64,000 nucleotides of DNA from Roseibacillus sp. (GCA_029242545.1 JAQWTV010000155.1:1-64000); one strand, 5' to 3'; numbered from the stretch's first letter, positions 15,064 through 24,428 are shown. A program made the numbers and translations. The notes: generated by a model not told the origin, from the letters alone.

Positions 15064-16533
15064 ATGAAGGTGTTTGTCACAGGCGCCACGGGCTTCATTG
15101 GGCGCGCGCTCGTGCTTGCGCTGCGACAGAAGGGTCACTCGGTAGTCGCGTGGGTCCGGTCGGAAGCGCGGGCCCGGGCTCTGCTCGGGCATGACGTCGA
15201 GCTCCTTCTTATTGAAGACGGCGACCAGGCCCTGCCCGAGGCCTTGAGTTCCTGTCAGGGAGTAGTAAATCTCGCCGGCGAGTCTATTTTTGGGAAACGG
15301 TGGAGCAAGACCAGGCGCAAGGCCATCATCGACAGCAGGGTCTCATTGACCTCCAGGCTGGCAAACGCAGTCGGAAGGGCGAAATGCCCGCCTGAGGTAT
15401 TTGTTTCCGGCAGCGCAGTCGGTTTTTATGGCGACCGGGGTAACGAGGAGCTCAATGAAGACTCCGAACCCGGCGGGGACTTTCTCGCTCTGCTGTGCCG
15501 CGAATGGGAACAAGCTGCCCTCGACGCTTCCTCTGCCAACACCCGGGTAGTATGCCTGCGAACCGGAATCGTCCTTGGTCAGGGAGGAGGCGCCCTCGAC
15601 GCCATGCTTCGCGCTTTCAAGGTGGGTCTCGGGGGCCCTCTGGGAAGCGGTCGCCAGTTTGTTCCGTGGATACACTTGGAGGACTGCATCTCTCTCATTC
15701 TCTTCGCATTGAGTGACCATGAGCTTGCGGGCCCAATGAATGTCGTGGGGCCCGATCCGGTAACCCAAAGAGTCCTCGCGCGCACTCTGGGAAAGGTTCT
15801 TCGGCGTCCCAGTATGCTTCCCGCGCCCCGGCTTGCCCTTCGGGCTATCATGGGAGAGGCCGCCTCAGCCCTTCTTTCGGGACAGCGGTGCTACCCGAGG
15901 AAAGCACAGGCCTCCGAGGCGCCCTTTCGTTTTGAGTCGATCGAGAGCGCCCTAGAAGACCTGATCAGCCCCCAAGACGTAGATATCACGCCCGTAGACT
16001 CAGACTCGCCCTCTCCATTAGGAGATCCGGCTTATCTTGGCGCCCGGCCTCCAAGATACTTTTTGCAGGCACGCGCAGTGGTTGGCGCGCCCTTGGGAGA
16101 GGTCTTTTCCTTTTTTTCCAAGCCGGCAAACCTAGCAATCCTGACGCCTCCCAAGGTCGGCTTTACCATCCACCACATCGAAGGCCCCATGGGGCAAGGG
16201 GCCAGAATTGAATATCGTCTCCGGATTGCTGACGTCCCCCTCAGATGGCGCTCCCGCATTGAGCGTTGGGATCATGAGAAGGTCTTCGTGGATTCACAGG
16301 AGCGCGGCCCCTACCGCTTGTGGTGGCATGAACACCACTTCAAGGCGAAGGGGGAACAAACCATCGTGGAAGACCGGGTTTATTATTCGCCCCCCCTCGG
16401 GCTCCTTGGCCGCCTCGCCAATCGCATGTTCATCGCCGGGCAGCTTCGGGAGACGTTTCATTACCGCGCTGCTGCAATTCGCCTTCGATTCGGACATGTG
16501 CCTCAAGGCAAAGATCATGAAGCAGGATCATAG
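15064..16533 (+). CDS. NAD-dependent epimerase (TIGR01777/YfcH) fused to an SRPBCC ligand-binding domain
   Basis: 489 residues. Residues 1 to about 300 are an extended-SDR epimerase of the YfcH type: MKVFVTGATGFIGRAL (Rossmann), VVNLAGESIFGKRWS, FVSGSAVGFYGDRG (Ser and Tyr-containing active-site region), PWIHLEDCISLI, and the C-terminal DUF1731-like segment with ALLSGQRCYPRKA. Residues about 330-480 are an SRPBCC/START-like hydrophobic-ligand domain (YFLQARAVVGAPLGEVFSFFSKPANLAILTPP ... WWHEHHF). Fusing the two suggests a small hydrophobic substrate or coupled binding. ATG 15064 is preferred to the in-frame TTG 15052. Its last 17 bases overlap the photolyase gene. Confidence 0.85.
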   Translation: MKVFVTGATGFIGRALVLALRQKGHSVVAWVRSEARARALLGHDVELLLIEDGDQALPEALSSCQGVVNLAGESIFGKRWSKTRRKAIIDSRVSLTSRLANAVGRAKCPPEVFVSGSAVGFYGDRGNEELNEDSEPGGDFLALLCREWEQAALDASSANTRVVCLRTGIVLGQGGGALDAMLRAFKVGLGGPLGSGRQFVPWIHLEDCISLILFALSDHELAGPMNVVGPDPVTQRVLARTLGKVLRRPSMLPAPRLALRAIMGEAASALLSGQRCYPRKAQASEAPFRFESIESALEDLISPQDVDITPVDSDSPSPLGDPAYLGARPPRYFLQARAVVGAPLGEVFSFFSKPANLAILTPPKVGFTIHHIEGPMGQGARIEYRLRIADVPLRWRSRIERWDHEKVFVDSQERGPYRLWWHEHHFKAKGEQTIVEDRVYYSPPLGLLGRLANRMFIAGQLRETFHYRAAAIRLRFGHVPQGKDHEAGS

Positions 16534-17953
16534 AACGCTGGTATGGTTCAGGGGGAAGGACCTCAGGGTCTCCGACCATGAACCCCTCATCGAGGCCCTT
16601 AAAGTTGGAGAGGTTATTCCTCTTTTTGTTGTTGATCCCTACTTCTTTCACCCTCTCCGCGCGCGGAAGTTACCCCACCGGATGCAGTTTCTTCTCGAGA
16701 GCATCTCGGAGCTTTCCGACAATCTGGCGTCACTGGGAAGTCAGCTCATTTGCGTATCTGGATCAAGTGTCGTGATGGTTCCTGAACTGGCTCAACGGTG
16801 GGGTGTAACACAAGTCGTCGCTCATCGTTGGACCGAGCCTTTCGGACGAGTTCGTGACGCAAGAATTGCGGACGAGCTCTCCGTGCCTTTGAAGCTTTAT
16901 GAGGGCGAGACCCTACATCCACCCGGATCACTCCGGACGGGTAAGGGCTCCCCTTATTCCGTTTTCACACCATTTTCACGGGCCCTGCGAAGGCAGGCGC
17001 AGATCTCTGTGGCGATTCCTCCGCCGGATTCTATAGAACCAGTTCCCAAGATCGCGCTGTCCGATCACGAGAAAATCCCAGCGCTCGAGACGCTCGGCAT
17101 TCAGCGGAATCCATCTTTGCAGAAAGGCGGTGAAACTGCAGGACAAAATCGGTTAAAGCTCTTCCTTGAAAAGCATGCCACCGGCTACGCCAAGGGCCGG
17201 GACCAATTGGGAGAATCCGCAACCAGCCGTTTATCCGCCGACATAAAGTTTGGCACTCTTTCCGTCCGAACCATATGGGAGAAAGTCCAGGAAGTGAAAT
17301 CCGACCTCTGCGCCGAGTCCATCGAAACCTTCCAAACCGAGCTAATCTGGAGAGACTTCGCCCATTCCACACTTTGGGACCGCCCCGAGGTTCTGAAGCA
17401 GCCCTTCCGCCCTGCCTGGGTCGGTTTCCCTTGGCGCAATGACCCGGCAGATTGGAAAGCTTGGACTGACGGCCGAACCGGGTACCCGGTCATCGATGCC
17501 GCAGCTCGGGAGCTGCGGGAGACAGGCTTCGTCCATAACCGTGCCCGAATGATTACCGCGAGTTTTCTCTGCAAACACCTCCTTATCGATTACCGCCGTG
17601 GAGAGTCCCATTTTTTAAAGTACCTTACCGACGGAGACTGGGCTCAAAACAATGCTGGATGGCAATGGTCCGCGGGAAGCGGCTGTGATGCCCAGCCCTA
17701 CTTCCGGGTCTTCAACCCATTTTCGCAGGGAGAAAAGTTTGACCCAGACGGCAACTATGTCAGGCGTTGGATACCCGAGCTTAAGCTCCTGCCGAACCGA
17801 TATATTTATCGCCCGTGGGATGCTGCTCCGGAGGTCCTCGCTAAGGCCAAGATCACCCTTGGCGCGGACTACCCCTTGCCCATCGTGGATCACGCGACCG
17901 CCCGCGAACGCTTTCTGCGCGTAGCCAAGGCCTATTTGAAGCCGACTGGGTGA
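16517..17953 (+). CDS. phrB: Deoxyribodipyrimidine photolyase (class I type)
   Basis: 478-residue cryptochrome/photolyase family protein that repairs UV-induced cyclobutane dimers with light. The N-terminal antenna domain begins HRTLVWFRGKDLRVSDHEPL. The C-terminal FAD domain carries DGRTGYPVIDAAARELRE, FVHNRARMITASFLCKHLL, DWRxGE-like DYRRGESHFL, and GDWAQNNAGWQWSAGSGCDAQPYFRVFNP. These residues surround FAD and the lesion. The N-x-x-G-W-Q-W-x-x-G-x-G core is intact, so it is probably an active photolyase. The start at 16517 overlaps the upstream gene by 17 nt, suggesting translational coupling. Confidence 0.93.
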   Translation: MKQDHRTLVWFRGKDLRVSDHEPLIEALKVGEVIPLFVVDPYFFHPLRARKLPHRMQFLLESISELSDNLASLGSQLICVSGSSVVMVPELAQRWGVTQVVAHRWTEPFGRVRDARIADELSVPLKLYEGETLHPPGSLRTGKGSPYSVFTPFSRALRRQAQISVAIPPPDSIEPVPKIALSDHEKIPALETLGIQRNPSLQKGGETAGQNRLKLFLEKHATGYAKGRDQLGESATSRLSADIKFGTLSVRTIWEKVQEVKSDLCAESIETFQTELIWRDFAHSTLWDRPEVLKQPFRPAWVGFPWRNDPADWKAWTDGRTGYPVIDAAARELRETGFVHNRARMITASFLCKHLLIDYRRGESHFLKYLTDGDWAQNNAGWQWSAGSGCDAQPYFRVFNPFSQGEKFDPDGNYVRRWIPELKLLPNRYIYRPWDAAPEVLAKAKITLGADYPLPIVDHATARERFLRVAKAYLKPTG

Positions 17954-18136
17954 CCCCCCATTTCGGTAGCGAAAGAGTCCACGGTGCTCCCAGAGGGCTT
18001 TAGGTGTTCACTCCTTTACGGCCCTCGACAAGATTCTAAATTATTGGTTGTCAGTGGTTTATATGGTTTTTGGTCCACGCCTTCAGGTGTTCCTTTGGGC
18101 ACCACAATCACCATAACAGAGAGACCACCCGCTGAC

Positions 18137-18152
18137 TGTTCCACGTGGAACG
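18137..18152. promoter_or_regulatory. parS: parS-like ParB-binding site upstream of mnmG
   Basis: TGTTCCACGTGGAACG (18137-18152) matches 15 of 16 positions of the widely conserved chromosomal ParB site (TGTTYCACGTGRAACA). It is a 14-bp perfect palindrome centred on CACGTG. It lies in the 306-bp spacer between photolyase and mnmG, which has no other gene and should also carry the mnmG promoter. parS sites cluster near the replication origin and load ParB for chromosome segregation. A second copy is at 19011-19026. Confidence 0.75.
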
Positions 18153-18259
18153 GATCCCTTGAAGCAAAGTGGTTAGGCTGCGCTAAGGTAATCACCCCTC
18201 CACAACCCCTTGAACTCCCAGCCCTATCGATTAACCTTCCTGCCACCTCGAACCAAACC

Positions 18260-20137
18260 ATGTTCGTCTACCCAAAAGAATACGACGTTCTCGTGATCGG
18301 CGCGGGCCACGCTGGAGTGGAAGCCGCTCTTGCAGCAGCCCGGCTGGGCTGCCAGGTAGCCATCCTTACGCAGAACCTCGATACAATGGGACAGATGAGC
18401 TGTAACCCTGCCATTGGCGGACTGGGGAAAGGCCATATGGTTCGAGAAATAGACGCTCTGGGAGGCGCGATGGCCCTGAACACCGACGCTACCGCAATTC
18501 AGTGGCGCCTCCTCAACAGTTCCAAGGGCCCAAGCGTTCGCGCTCCCCGGGCACAATGCGACAAGAAGGCCTATCAGTTCCGAATCAAGCACGCTTTGGA
18601 ATCCGCCGAGAGGCTTGACATCCATCAAGGAAACGCCGCTCGCCTTCTTATTGAAGGCTCCGCAATTAAGGGGGTGCAGACCAGCTTGCACTTCGAACTT
18701 CGGGCCCGCACCGTGGTCTTAAGCGCCGGAACCTTCATGCGGGGCCTCATGCATGTAGGCAAGCGTAACGAGAAGGGTGGGCGCATGGGGGACACCATCT
18801 CCACAATCAGCGACTCACTCCTGGAGCTAGGCTTCGCCGTCGAACGTTTTAAGACGGGCACTCCTTGCCGGATTAACGCCCGATCTATTGATTTCACTAA
18901 ATGCGAGAGACAGAATGGCGACGAGCCACCCCCTCTGTTTAGTTACCTTGCAGACACAATCAAAGGGGGCCCTGATGACATTTTCACCTTAAATACTTGG
19001 GATGATAAAGCATTCCACGTGGAACAATTGCCCTGTTGGATCACCTGGACCAATCCGGGAACACACGATGAAATACGGGCAAACTTGGACCAAAGCCCGA
19101 TGTATTCGGGCCAAATTGAAGGAACGGGGCCTCGCTACTGTCCCTCCATCGAAGATAAAGTCGTCCGATTTGAGGAAAAAACTCGTCATCAGATCTTCCT
19201 AGAGCCGGAGGGGAGGCATACGCGCGAATACTACGTCAACGGCGTCTCAACCTCCCTGCCCTACGAAGTCCAGCTATCCTTTATCCGCACCATAGCCGGA
19301 CTGGAGCGCGCAGACATTATCCGCCCCGGATACGCAGTCGAATACGATTATTGCCCACCCACCCAATTATCCCCCACTCTAGAAACAAAGCTCGTTGAGG
19401 GCCTGTACTTTGCCGGGCAGATCAATGGCACTTCGGGTTATGAAGAAGCAGCCGGCCAGGGCCTTCTGGCTGGAGCTAATGCCGCCCTCAAGGCCCGAGG
19501 CTCAAGCCCTCTTATCTTATCGAGAGACCAGGCCTACCTTGGGGTGATGGTTGATGATCTTGTCACAAAGGGCTGTACAGAGCCCTACCGGATGTTTACC
19601 AGCAGGGCGGAATATCGCCTTTTGCTGCGCCAAGACAACGCCGACCAGCGACTTGGGCCCATAGCGGCCTCAGTTGGTCTCAACTGCTCGCTTCGAGAGC
19701 AAAGAACCTCCTCCAAGCTCGAGCTCCTCCAAAATGCCTCAGCATTCGTAAGGAAAACCCCTCACGAGGGCCTTAAGCTGGACCACTGGTTCCGCCGCGA
19801 GGAGAACACCTGGAATGACCTCCCGCCCGAAATTCTACAGAACTTCCCCGTGGAACTCTGGCCCCTGATTGAAACCGACTTTAAGTATGAGGGCCACATT
19901 CTTCGGCAGCGCCAGCAGGTGGATCGCATGCGACGCCAAGAAACACGACCCCTTCCGCATTCCTTGGACTACCGCTCACTCGAGGGCCTGAAGCGGGAAG
20001 CGCGCCAGCGCCTTAGCGAAATCCGGCCTCACACCCTTGGACAGGCGGCGAGAATCAGCGGAATTACTCCGGCCGACATCGCGATTCTCTCAATCTGGCT
20101 GGAAAAAACAGACCGGGAGACAGACCGGAAGGGTTGA
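18260..20137 (+). CDS. mnmG: tRNA uridine-5-carboxymethylaminomethyl modification enzyme MnmG (GidA)
   Basis: 625 residues, normal for MnmG, which with the GTPase MnmE builds the cmnm5 group at U34 of several tRNAs. The FAD-binding motif [21 protein letters not shown] starts at about residue 10. Also present are the GidA signatures [17 protein letters not shown] and [37 protein letters not shown], and the C-terminal MnmE-binding domain. The start [14 protein letters not shown] (18260) fits the family; the frame is open further upstream but that part is not MnmG-like. mnmG often lies near oriC with rsmG-parA-parB; those genes do not follow here, though parS-like sites are present. Confidence 0.97.
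   Translation: MFVYPKEYDVLVIGAGHAGVEAALAAARLGCQVAILTQNLDTMGQMSCNPAIGGLGKGHMVREIDALGGAMALNTDATAIQWRLLNSSKGPSVRAPRAQCDKKAYQFRIKHALESAERLDIHQGNAARLLIEGSAIKGVQTSLHFELRARTVVLSAGTFMRGLMHVGKRNEKGGRMGDTISTISDSLLELGFAVERFKTGTPCRINARSIDFTKCERQNGDEPPPLFSYLADTIKGGPDDIFTLNTWDDKAFHVEQLPCWITWTNPGTHDEIRANLDQSPMYSGQIEGTGPRYCPSIEDKVVRFEEKTRHQIFLEPEGRHTREYYVNGVSTSLPYEVQLSFIRTIAGLERADIIRPGYAVEYDYCPPTQLSPTLETKLVEGLYFAGQINGTSGYEEAAGQGLLAGANAALKARGSSPLILSRDQAYLGVMVDDLVTKGCTEPYRMFTSRAEYRLLLRQDNADQRLGPIAASVGLNCSLREQRTSSKLELLQNASAFVRKTPHEGLKLDHWFRREENTWNDLPPEILQNFPVELWPLIETDFKYEGHILRQRQQVDRMRRQETRPLPHSLDYRSLEGLKREARQRLSEIRPHTLGQAARISGITPADIAILSIWLEKTDRETDRKG
19011..19026. promoter_or_regulatory. parS: Second parS-like site, inside mnmG
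   Basis: CATTCCACGTGGAACA (19011-19026) contains the 12-bp perfect palindrome TTCCACGTGGAA and differs from the ParB consensus only at the first two bases. It lies within the mnmG coding sequence (encoding a FHVEQ segment), 874 bp from the first site. Coding-sequence parS copies are common in other bacteria. Confidence 0.6.
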
Positions 20138-20241
20138 GGCCCCCCGAACGACTAAGTGCCCCCGGTAAGCTACAGCTCGCAGGCAGCCAGGAATCTTTTC
20201 CCAGAACTTTTGGGTATCGCGATTTTGGAGGCCGCCGGTTT

Positions 20242-20265
20242 TTAATACTATAGACCTAGTATTAA
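20242..20265. repeat. Perfect 9-bp AT-rich dyad between convergent mnmG and ribD
   Basis: TTAATACTA (20242-20250) and TAGTATTAA (20257-20265) flank the 6-bp centre TAGACC. The 9-6-9 layout resembles a recombinase or dimeric-regulator site rather than a terminator: it is AT-rich and lies between two 3' ends. The arms do not contain the TTATGTTAA-like half-site of dif, so I do not call it dif. It may be a bidirectional weak terminator. Confidence 0.5.
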
Positions 20266-20292
20266 TGGCGAGCGCTTACCCCAAAGAGATGA

Positions 20293-21357
20293 TTAGGAAC
20301 CCGCGGGGCCTTCGCCTCTGTCAATCATCGCCCGCACCCGGACGTCATCACCAATGCGCCTAAATGAACTGCTTTCCATTTTGATTCGCCCCCTAAGATC
20401 GACCGCTCCCTCTCCCCCCACAGCGGGAACACCTCCTCCGGTAATCAGCGGAGCAAGATAGAAAACCACCTCATCAGCCCACCCCTCATCAAGAAGCTGT
20501 CCCACCATGGTCCCTCCAGCCTCAACCATAATACTGAGAACGCCGTGGTCTGAAACCAGGTCCCGTAGGACAGACTCGATTCTTTTCGACTTATATATAA
20601 GGGTTTTATCTCTAACATCGTCGGTAAGAATTTGGGAGCCCTTCGGCACCCCGAGATCTCTTGACGTCAAGACAACTCTCAGCGGTTGCCTCTTTTCTGC
20701 TCCTTGCGCGGCGCCCCTAATGGTGAGCCTGGGATTGTCGCATCGAACCGTTTTACCGGTAGTAAGTATCGCGTCGACTTCCCCTCGGAGCCCGTGAACC
20801 TCCGCGCGTGAACCCTCACCACTTAACCACTGCCCTTCCGATTGTGGCCTAGTCACCTTGCCGTCCAAGCCAAAGGCGCTTTTGATAATCACCCAAGGGA
20901 GCCCACTTCGTTGAACCTTGGTAAAGGCCCTGATAATGGCTTCGCAGCCGGGCTCCTCTATGCCCTCGGTGTAATCAATCCCGGCCTCAAGCAAGAGGGG
21001 GCCGGCCCTCCCTTCGTGGCTTGGGTTTGGATCTCCAGCCCCTACCACTACCCTGCTGACCCCGGCCCGTATCAGTGCCGCGGTGCACGACCCTGTCCGA
21101 CCGTGAGTAGAACAAGGCTCAAGAGTCACGTAGATGGTGGCCCCCTGGGTCACCTCTTCTCCGTGACGCCTGACCCCGTCTCTTATTGCTTCCACCTCCG
21201 CGTGGGGCTGGCCGGAGCCTTTGTGCCAACCCCTTCCCACCTCGGCCCCATCTTTCACGAGGACAGCCCCAACCGGGGGATTTGGGCTGGTTCGTCCCAG
21301 TCCCCGCCTGGCCAATGATAGCGCCCGGCGCATATATTCACCATCGTTCACAGCCAA
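20293..21357 (-). CDS. ribD: Bifunctional riboflavin biosynthesis deaminase/reductase RibD
   Basis: 354 residues. The N-terminal zinc deaminase domain carries HAEVEAI (His-Ala-Glu) and EPCSTHGRTGSC (PC...C), which together bind Zn and deaminate the GTP-derived pyrimidine. The C-terminal domain (about residue 145 onward, LPWVIIKSAFGLDGKV; VEAGGTMVGQLLDEGWADEVVFYLAPLITGG) is the NADPH-dependent reductase. Both catalytic halves look complete. No ribE, ribBA or ribH gene is adjacent, and no FMN riboswitch was seen upstream. Confidence 0.95.
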   Translation of the reverse strand: MAVNDGEYMRRALSLARRGLGRTSPNPPVGAVLVKDGAEVGRGWHKGSGQPHAEVEAIRDGVRRHGEEVTQGATIYVTLEPCSTHGRTGSCTAALIRAGVSRVVVGAGDPNPSHEGRAGPLLLEAGIDYTEGIEEPGCEAIIRAFTKVQRSGLPWVIIKSAFGLDGKVTRPQSEGQWLSGEGSRAEVHGLRGEVDAILTTGKTVRCDNPRLTIRGAAQGAEKRQPLRVVLTSRDLGVPKGSQILTDDVRDKTLIYKSKRIESVLRDLVSDHGVLSIMVEAGGTMVGQLLDEGWADEVVFYLAPLITGGGVPAVGGEGAVDLRGRIKMESSSFRRIGDDVRVRAMIDRGEGPAGS

Positions 21358-21697
21358 CGATTAGCTCCATCGCCGCCTTCGAGCAAGAGCCGTGCAAAAC
21401 ATGGTAAGATCATGAGCGAACAATGGGAACGGATTGAGGATGACCGCGAACAGTAACAATCTCTGACTAAAGGCCGACGTCTGCCCTACTTTATTCGCGT
21501 CTTATTATTCCTGTGGAACTACTGCAATGGAAGTGGGGAACAGTGTTCAGGGGGAGTTATTCGCCCCTTTAAGAAGAAGAATTATAGAATTAAAAAAGAA
21601 TACTTCTCTTCATCCATCTGAATAACAATTCCCAGAACGCCAAAACCATAACCCAAATTTACGTGCAGAAAACCCCAAGCCGGTATAACAAAAAAGA
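21358..21697. other. Divergent intergenic spacer
   Basis: 340 bp between ribD (minus) and the DUF6580-like gene (plus). It is AT-richer than its surroundings around 21570-21690 and should contain both promoters. I see no RNA motif, no conserved FMN (RFN) element for ribD, no DnaA-box cluster and no coding frame. Weak hairpins (for example AGGGG/CCCCT around 21550-21576) have no T-tract. Confidence 0.5.
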
Positions 21698-22270
21698 GTG
21701 AAGCGCCTTCTGCCCGCCATCGCCCTAATCGTTTTGCTGTTTTCTTTTAGTTGGGCTGCTCCGGGGCTTAGAGGCCTCCTTCCAGGTTTCAGCCCCCTGC
21801 CTCCTCTCTTCTTTTGCATTGCAGCCTGCATGGCACCTCGATGGATCTGGCTGCCAGCAGTGGCATGGACCCTGTCCTACTTTGCGATCAATAGGACCCA
21901 GGGCTACGAAGTGGGCCTCCACTTTTTTGTCGTCATCGCTGGTCTGGCCGTGACGTTTGGAATTGGGGCCATGTTGAGAAAAAAGCCATGGCCCCACCTT
22001 ATTGGAGGGTCTCTTGGAGCAGCCTTGGCCTTCTACGCGGTCACCAACACAGGGAGCTGGTTTCTATCGGAACAATATGCGAAAACTTGGGCGGGATGGG
22101 TTCAGTGTCAAACCATCGGCATTCCGGGGTATCCGCCCTCGTGGATGTTTTTAAAGGGCCAAATTACCGCAAGCGCCCTGTTTACCACGATTTTTCTCGC
22201 GGGCCAGCGGCGTTTTGTGCGGTCAGAACAAAAGCTTCTTGAGCCAACCACGGCCCACCGAGCTTGTTGA
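21698..22270 (+). CDS. DUF6580-like integral membrane protein
   Basis: 190 residues with about five hydrophobic segments (LLPAIALIVLLFSF; PPLFFCIAACMAP; WIWLPAVAWTLSYF; FFVVIAGLAVTFGIGAM; HLIGGSLGAALAFYAV). The signature NTGSWFLSEQYAKTWAGWVQC followed by G-x-PGYPPSW and a final helix resembles the DUF6580 putative transport family. The start is probably GTG 21698, which directly begins the first hydrophobic segment. It lies 71 nt upstream of the pyruvate dehydrogenase E1 alpha gene on the same strand and could be co-transcribed; no function in that pathway is known. Confidence 0.65.
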   Translation: MKRLLPAIALIVLLFSFSWAAPGLRGLLPGFSPLPPLFFCIAACMAPRWIWLPAVAWTLSYFAINRTQGYEVGLHFFVVIAGLAVTFGIGAMLRKKPWPHLIGGSLGAALAFYAVTNTGSWFLSEQYAKTWAGWVQCQTIGIPGYPPSWMFLKGQITASALFTTIFLAGQRRFVRSEQKLLEPTTAHRAC

Positions 22271-22341
22271 GTCGATGGCGCGATACCTTAGCTCTTGCCC
22301 GCAATGCGCCTGAGGGGTATGCACGCCCAGTAGCAACCACC

Positions 22342-23430
22342 ATGCAAGACCCCTCTGCAGAGCCACCATTTGCTGCGATGGATTTTTCCAGCTCGCCGGT
22401 AAACCGAGGCCTCAGCCCCCAGGACAAAATTGACTTTTATCGAACCATGGTTCGGATCCGGCGGTTTGAGCACCTCGCACTCGGACAATACCAGAAAGAT
22501 AAAATGGGTGGCTTTCTCCACCTTTACATCGGCCAGGAATCCGTCGCAGTAGGAGCGGTCTCACTCATGGGAGAACACGACCACGTGATCACGGCTTACC
22601 GCGATCACGGCCACGCCCTTGCGGTAGGAATGAGCATGGACGAATGTATGGCAGAGCTCTTCGGCAAGGTAACCGGGTGCTCCAAGGGCAAGGGAGGCTC
22701 CATGCACTTCTTCGCTCCTGACAAGAATTTCTGGGGAGGCCATGGAATAGTCGCAGGACAGACCCCTCTTGGTCTAGGCCTCGGCTACGCCCTGAAGTAT
22801 CAAGGGTTGCCTGGGTGTGCGCTTTGTTTTCTCGGGGATGGAGCCATTAATCAGGGCGTCTTTCACGAGTCCCTCAACATCGCGTCGCTCTTTGAAATAC
22901 CCGTTGTCTACATCATTGAGAACAATGGCTACTCGATGGGAACTTCTCAGACCCGATCCAGCGCTTACCGGGATTGTCTCGCGCAGCGGGCAGAGGCATA
23001 CAACATGGCCTGGGACCTGGTGAACGGGGAAGACCTTTATGAGGTCAGAGCAAAGACACACATTGCGATGGAAAGAGCTCGCAAGGAACACCGCCCAAGC
23101 CTTCTTGAGATCCAAACGTATCGCTACTATGGACACTCCGTAGCAGATGCGAATGCAGACAAATACCGCACCCCAGAAGAAATAGGGCGCTACAAGACCT
23201 ACCACGACCCAATTCGACTGTGGGAACGACGCCTTATCGAGGAGGGCCACCTCACCGCTGAGGAGGCCAAAGCGCTAGAAAAAGAGGCAACAAAGGAGAC
23301 TGCGAAAGCAATTAAGTTTGCCGAGAGTTCGCTGCCGCCAACCGCGGATGATATCCTGCATGACGTTTACTGGGAGGTAGATGAGGACACTGAAGCCGGC
23401 AACACCGGGCGCCATTTCTTCAACGACTAA
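22342..23430 (+). CDS. pdhA: Pyruvate dehydrogenase E1 component, alpha subunit
   Basis: 362 residues. With the beta subunit it forms the thiamin-diphosphate-dependent E1 that decarboxylates pyruvate and acetylates the E2 lipoyl groups. The ThDP/Mg motif is GDGAINQGVFHESLNIA...ENN. Also typical are YRDHGHALAVG, KGGSMHFF and the phosphorylation-loop-like RYYGHSVADANADKYR. ATG 22342 is chosen; ATG 22378 is also plausible, and an open TTG further upstream is less likely. pdhB follows after 14 nt. A long acidic tail (EVDEDTEAGNTGR) is present. Confidence 0.93.
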   Translation: MQDPSAEPPFAAMDFSSSPVNRGLSPQDKIDFYRTMVRIRRFEHLALGQYQKDKMGGFLHLYIGQESVAVGAVSLMGEHDHVITAYRDHGHALAVGMSMDECMAELFGKVTGCSKGKGGSMHFFAPDKNFWGGHGIVAGQTPLGLGLGYALKYQGLPGCALCFLGDGAINQGVFHESLNIASLFEIPVVYIIENNGYSMGTSQTRSSAYRDCLAQRAEAYNMAWDLVNGEDLYEVRAKTHIAMERARKEHRPSLLEIQTYRYYGHSVADANADKYRTPEEIGRYKTYHDPIRLWERRLIEEGHLTAEEAKALEKEATKETAKAIKFAESSLPPTADDILHDVYWEVDEDTEAGNTGRHFFND

Positions 23431-23444
23431 ACGGAGGCCTGATA

Positions 23445-24428
23445 ATGAGAGAACTACTCTACAGACACGCGCTTCGCGAAGCTCTTGATGAAGAGCTGGC
23501 CCACGACGAGAACGTCGTCCTCCTAGGAGAGGAAGTGGCTGAATACAATGGGGCCTACAAGGTGACGGAAGGCCTCTGGGACAAGTGGGGAAGCAAAAGG
23601 GTGGTGGATACTCCTATTTCGGAAGCGGGCTTCATCGGAATGGGGGTGGGGGCGTCCATGCTCGGCGTGCGCCCAGTCATGGAGCTAATGTTCTGGTCGT
23701 TTCACTCGGTGGCTTTTGATCAGCTCGTTAATAACGCGGGGTGTGTTCGCTACATGGCAGGTGGCAAAATTAACGTTCCCATTGTGGTCCGGGGCCCAGC
23801 CAACGGGGGCACCAATGTTGGTGCGACTCATTCGCATTGTCCGGAAGGGTTGTTTGCGGCCTTTCCCGGGCTCAAAGTTTGTGCGCCAGCCACCCCTGCT
23901 GACGCGAAAGGCCTGATGAAATCTGCAATCCGCGATAATGATCCAGTTTTCATCATGGAGAACACCAAGCTTTATGGGAACATGGGTGAAGTTCCTGATG
24001 TCGGAGAGGGAGACTTTTTAATTCCATTGGGTAAGGCCGAGGTCAAGCGGGAGGGAAGCGACATCAGCCTGATTGCGCACGGTCGCTCCGTCCTACACTG
24101 TCTGGAGGCGGCGGAAACGCTCAAGAAGGACCACAATATATCTGCTGAGGTCCTCGACCTCCGTTCAATCCGACCTCTCGATCAGGAGGCCATCATTGAG
24201 TCTGTTGTGAAAACAAACCGGGCGGTTCTTGTTGATGAGTCCAAGCCATTTAATGGGGTCTCGTCCCAGATTGCCACCCTGATCCAGGAGCATGCTTTTG
24301 ACCACCTTGACGCCCCCGTGAAGCGGGTATGCAGCATCGATGCGCCTGCGATCTATTCGCATCATGTCGAGGATGAGCAGCTTCCGAATGCCCGCCGAGT
24401 GGTGGAACAGGTGCTTTCTATAGCTTGA
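23445..24428 (+). CDS. pdhB: Pyruvate dehydrogenase E1 component, beta subunit
   Basis: 327 residues of the transketolase-like beta subunit. The N-terminus is MRELLYRHALREALDEELAHDENVVLLGEEVAEYNGAYKVTEGL, with the conserved E-E that contacts ThDP. Downstream are DTPISEAGFIGMGVGA, RGPANGGTNVGATHS and the C-terminal transketolase domain (VLDLRSIRPLDQEAI). A clear ribosome-binding site GGAGG lies at 23433-23437, seven bases before the ATG. It forms a tight pair with pdhA. The E2 gene comes next, but only after an intervening lipoprotein gene and a terminator. Confidence 0.95.
   Translation: MRELLYRHALREALDEELAHDENVVLLGEEVAEYNGAYKVTEGLWDKWGSKRVVDTPISEAGFIGMGVGASMLGVRPVMELMFWSFHSVAFDQLVNNAGCVRYMAGGKINVPIVVRGPANGGTNVGATHSHCPEGLFAAFPGLKVCAPATPADAKGLMKSAIRDNDPVFIMENTKLYGNMGEVPDVGEGDFLIPLGKAEVKREGSDISLIAHGRSVLHCLEAAETLKKDHNISAEVLDLRSIRPLDQEAIIESVVKTNRAVLVDESKPFNGVSSQIATLIQEHAFDHLDAPVKRVCSIDAPAIYSHHVEDEQLPNARRVVEQVLSIA

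Noticed and set aside
17954-18259. oriC near mnmG
   Set aside because: No cluster of DnaA boxes (TTATNCACA) and no AT-rich unwinding region could be seen here or around 21.4-21.7 kb. Only parS-like sites support origin proximity.
20242-20265. dif (XerC/D) site
   Set aside because: The 9-6-9 geometry is similar, but the half-sites lack the conserved TTAT(G)TTAA pattern, and the location next to parS-like sites would be odd for a terminus element.
22570-22580. Further CACGTG hexamers (also near 38442, 53207 and 56182) as parS sites
   Set aside because: They lack the TTC/GAA flanks of the ParB consensus and lie in ordinary coding sequence.
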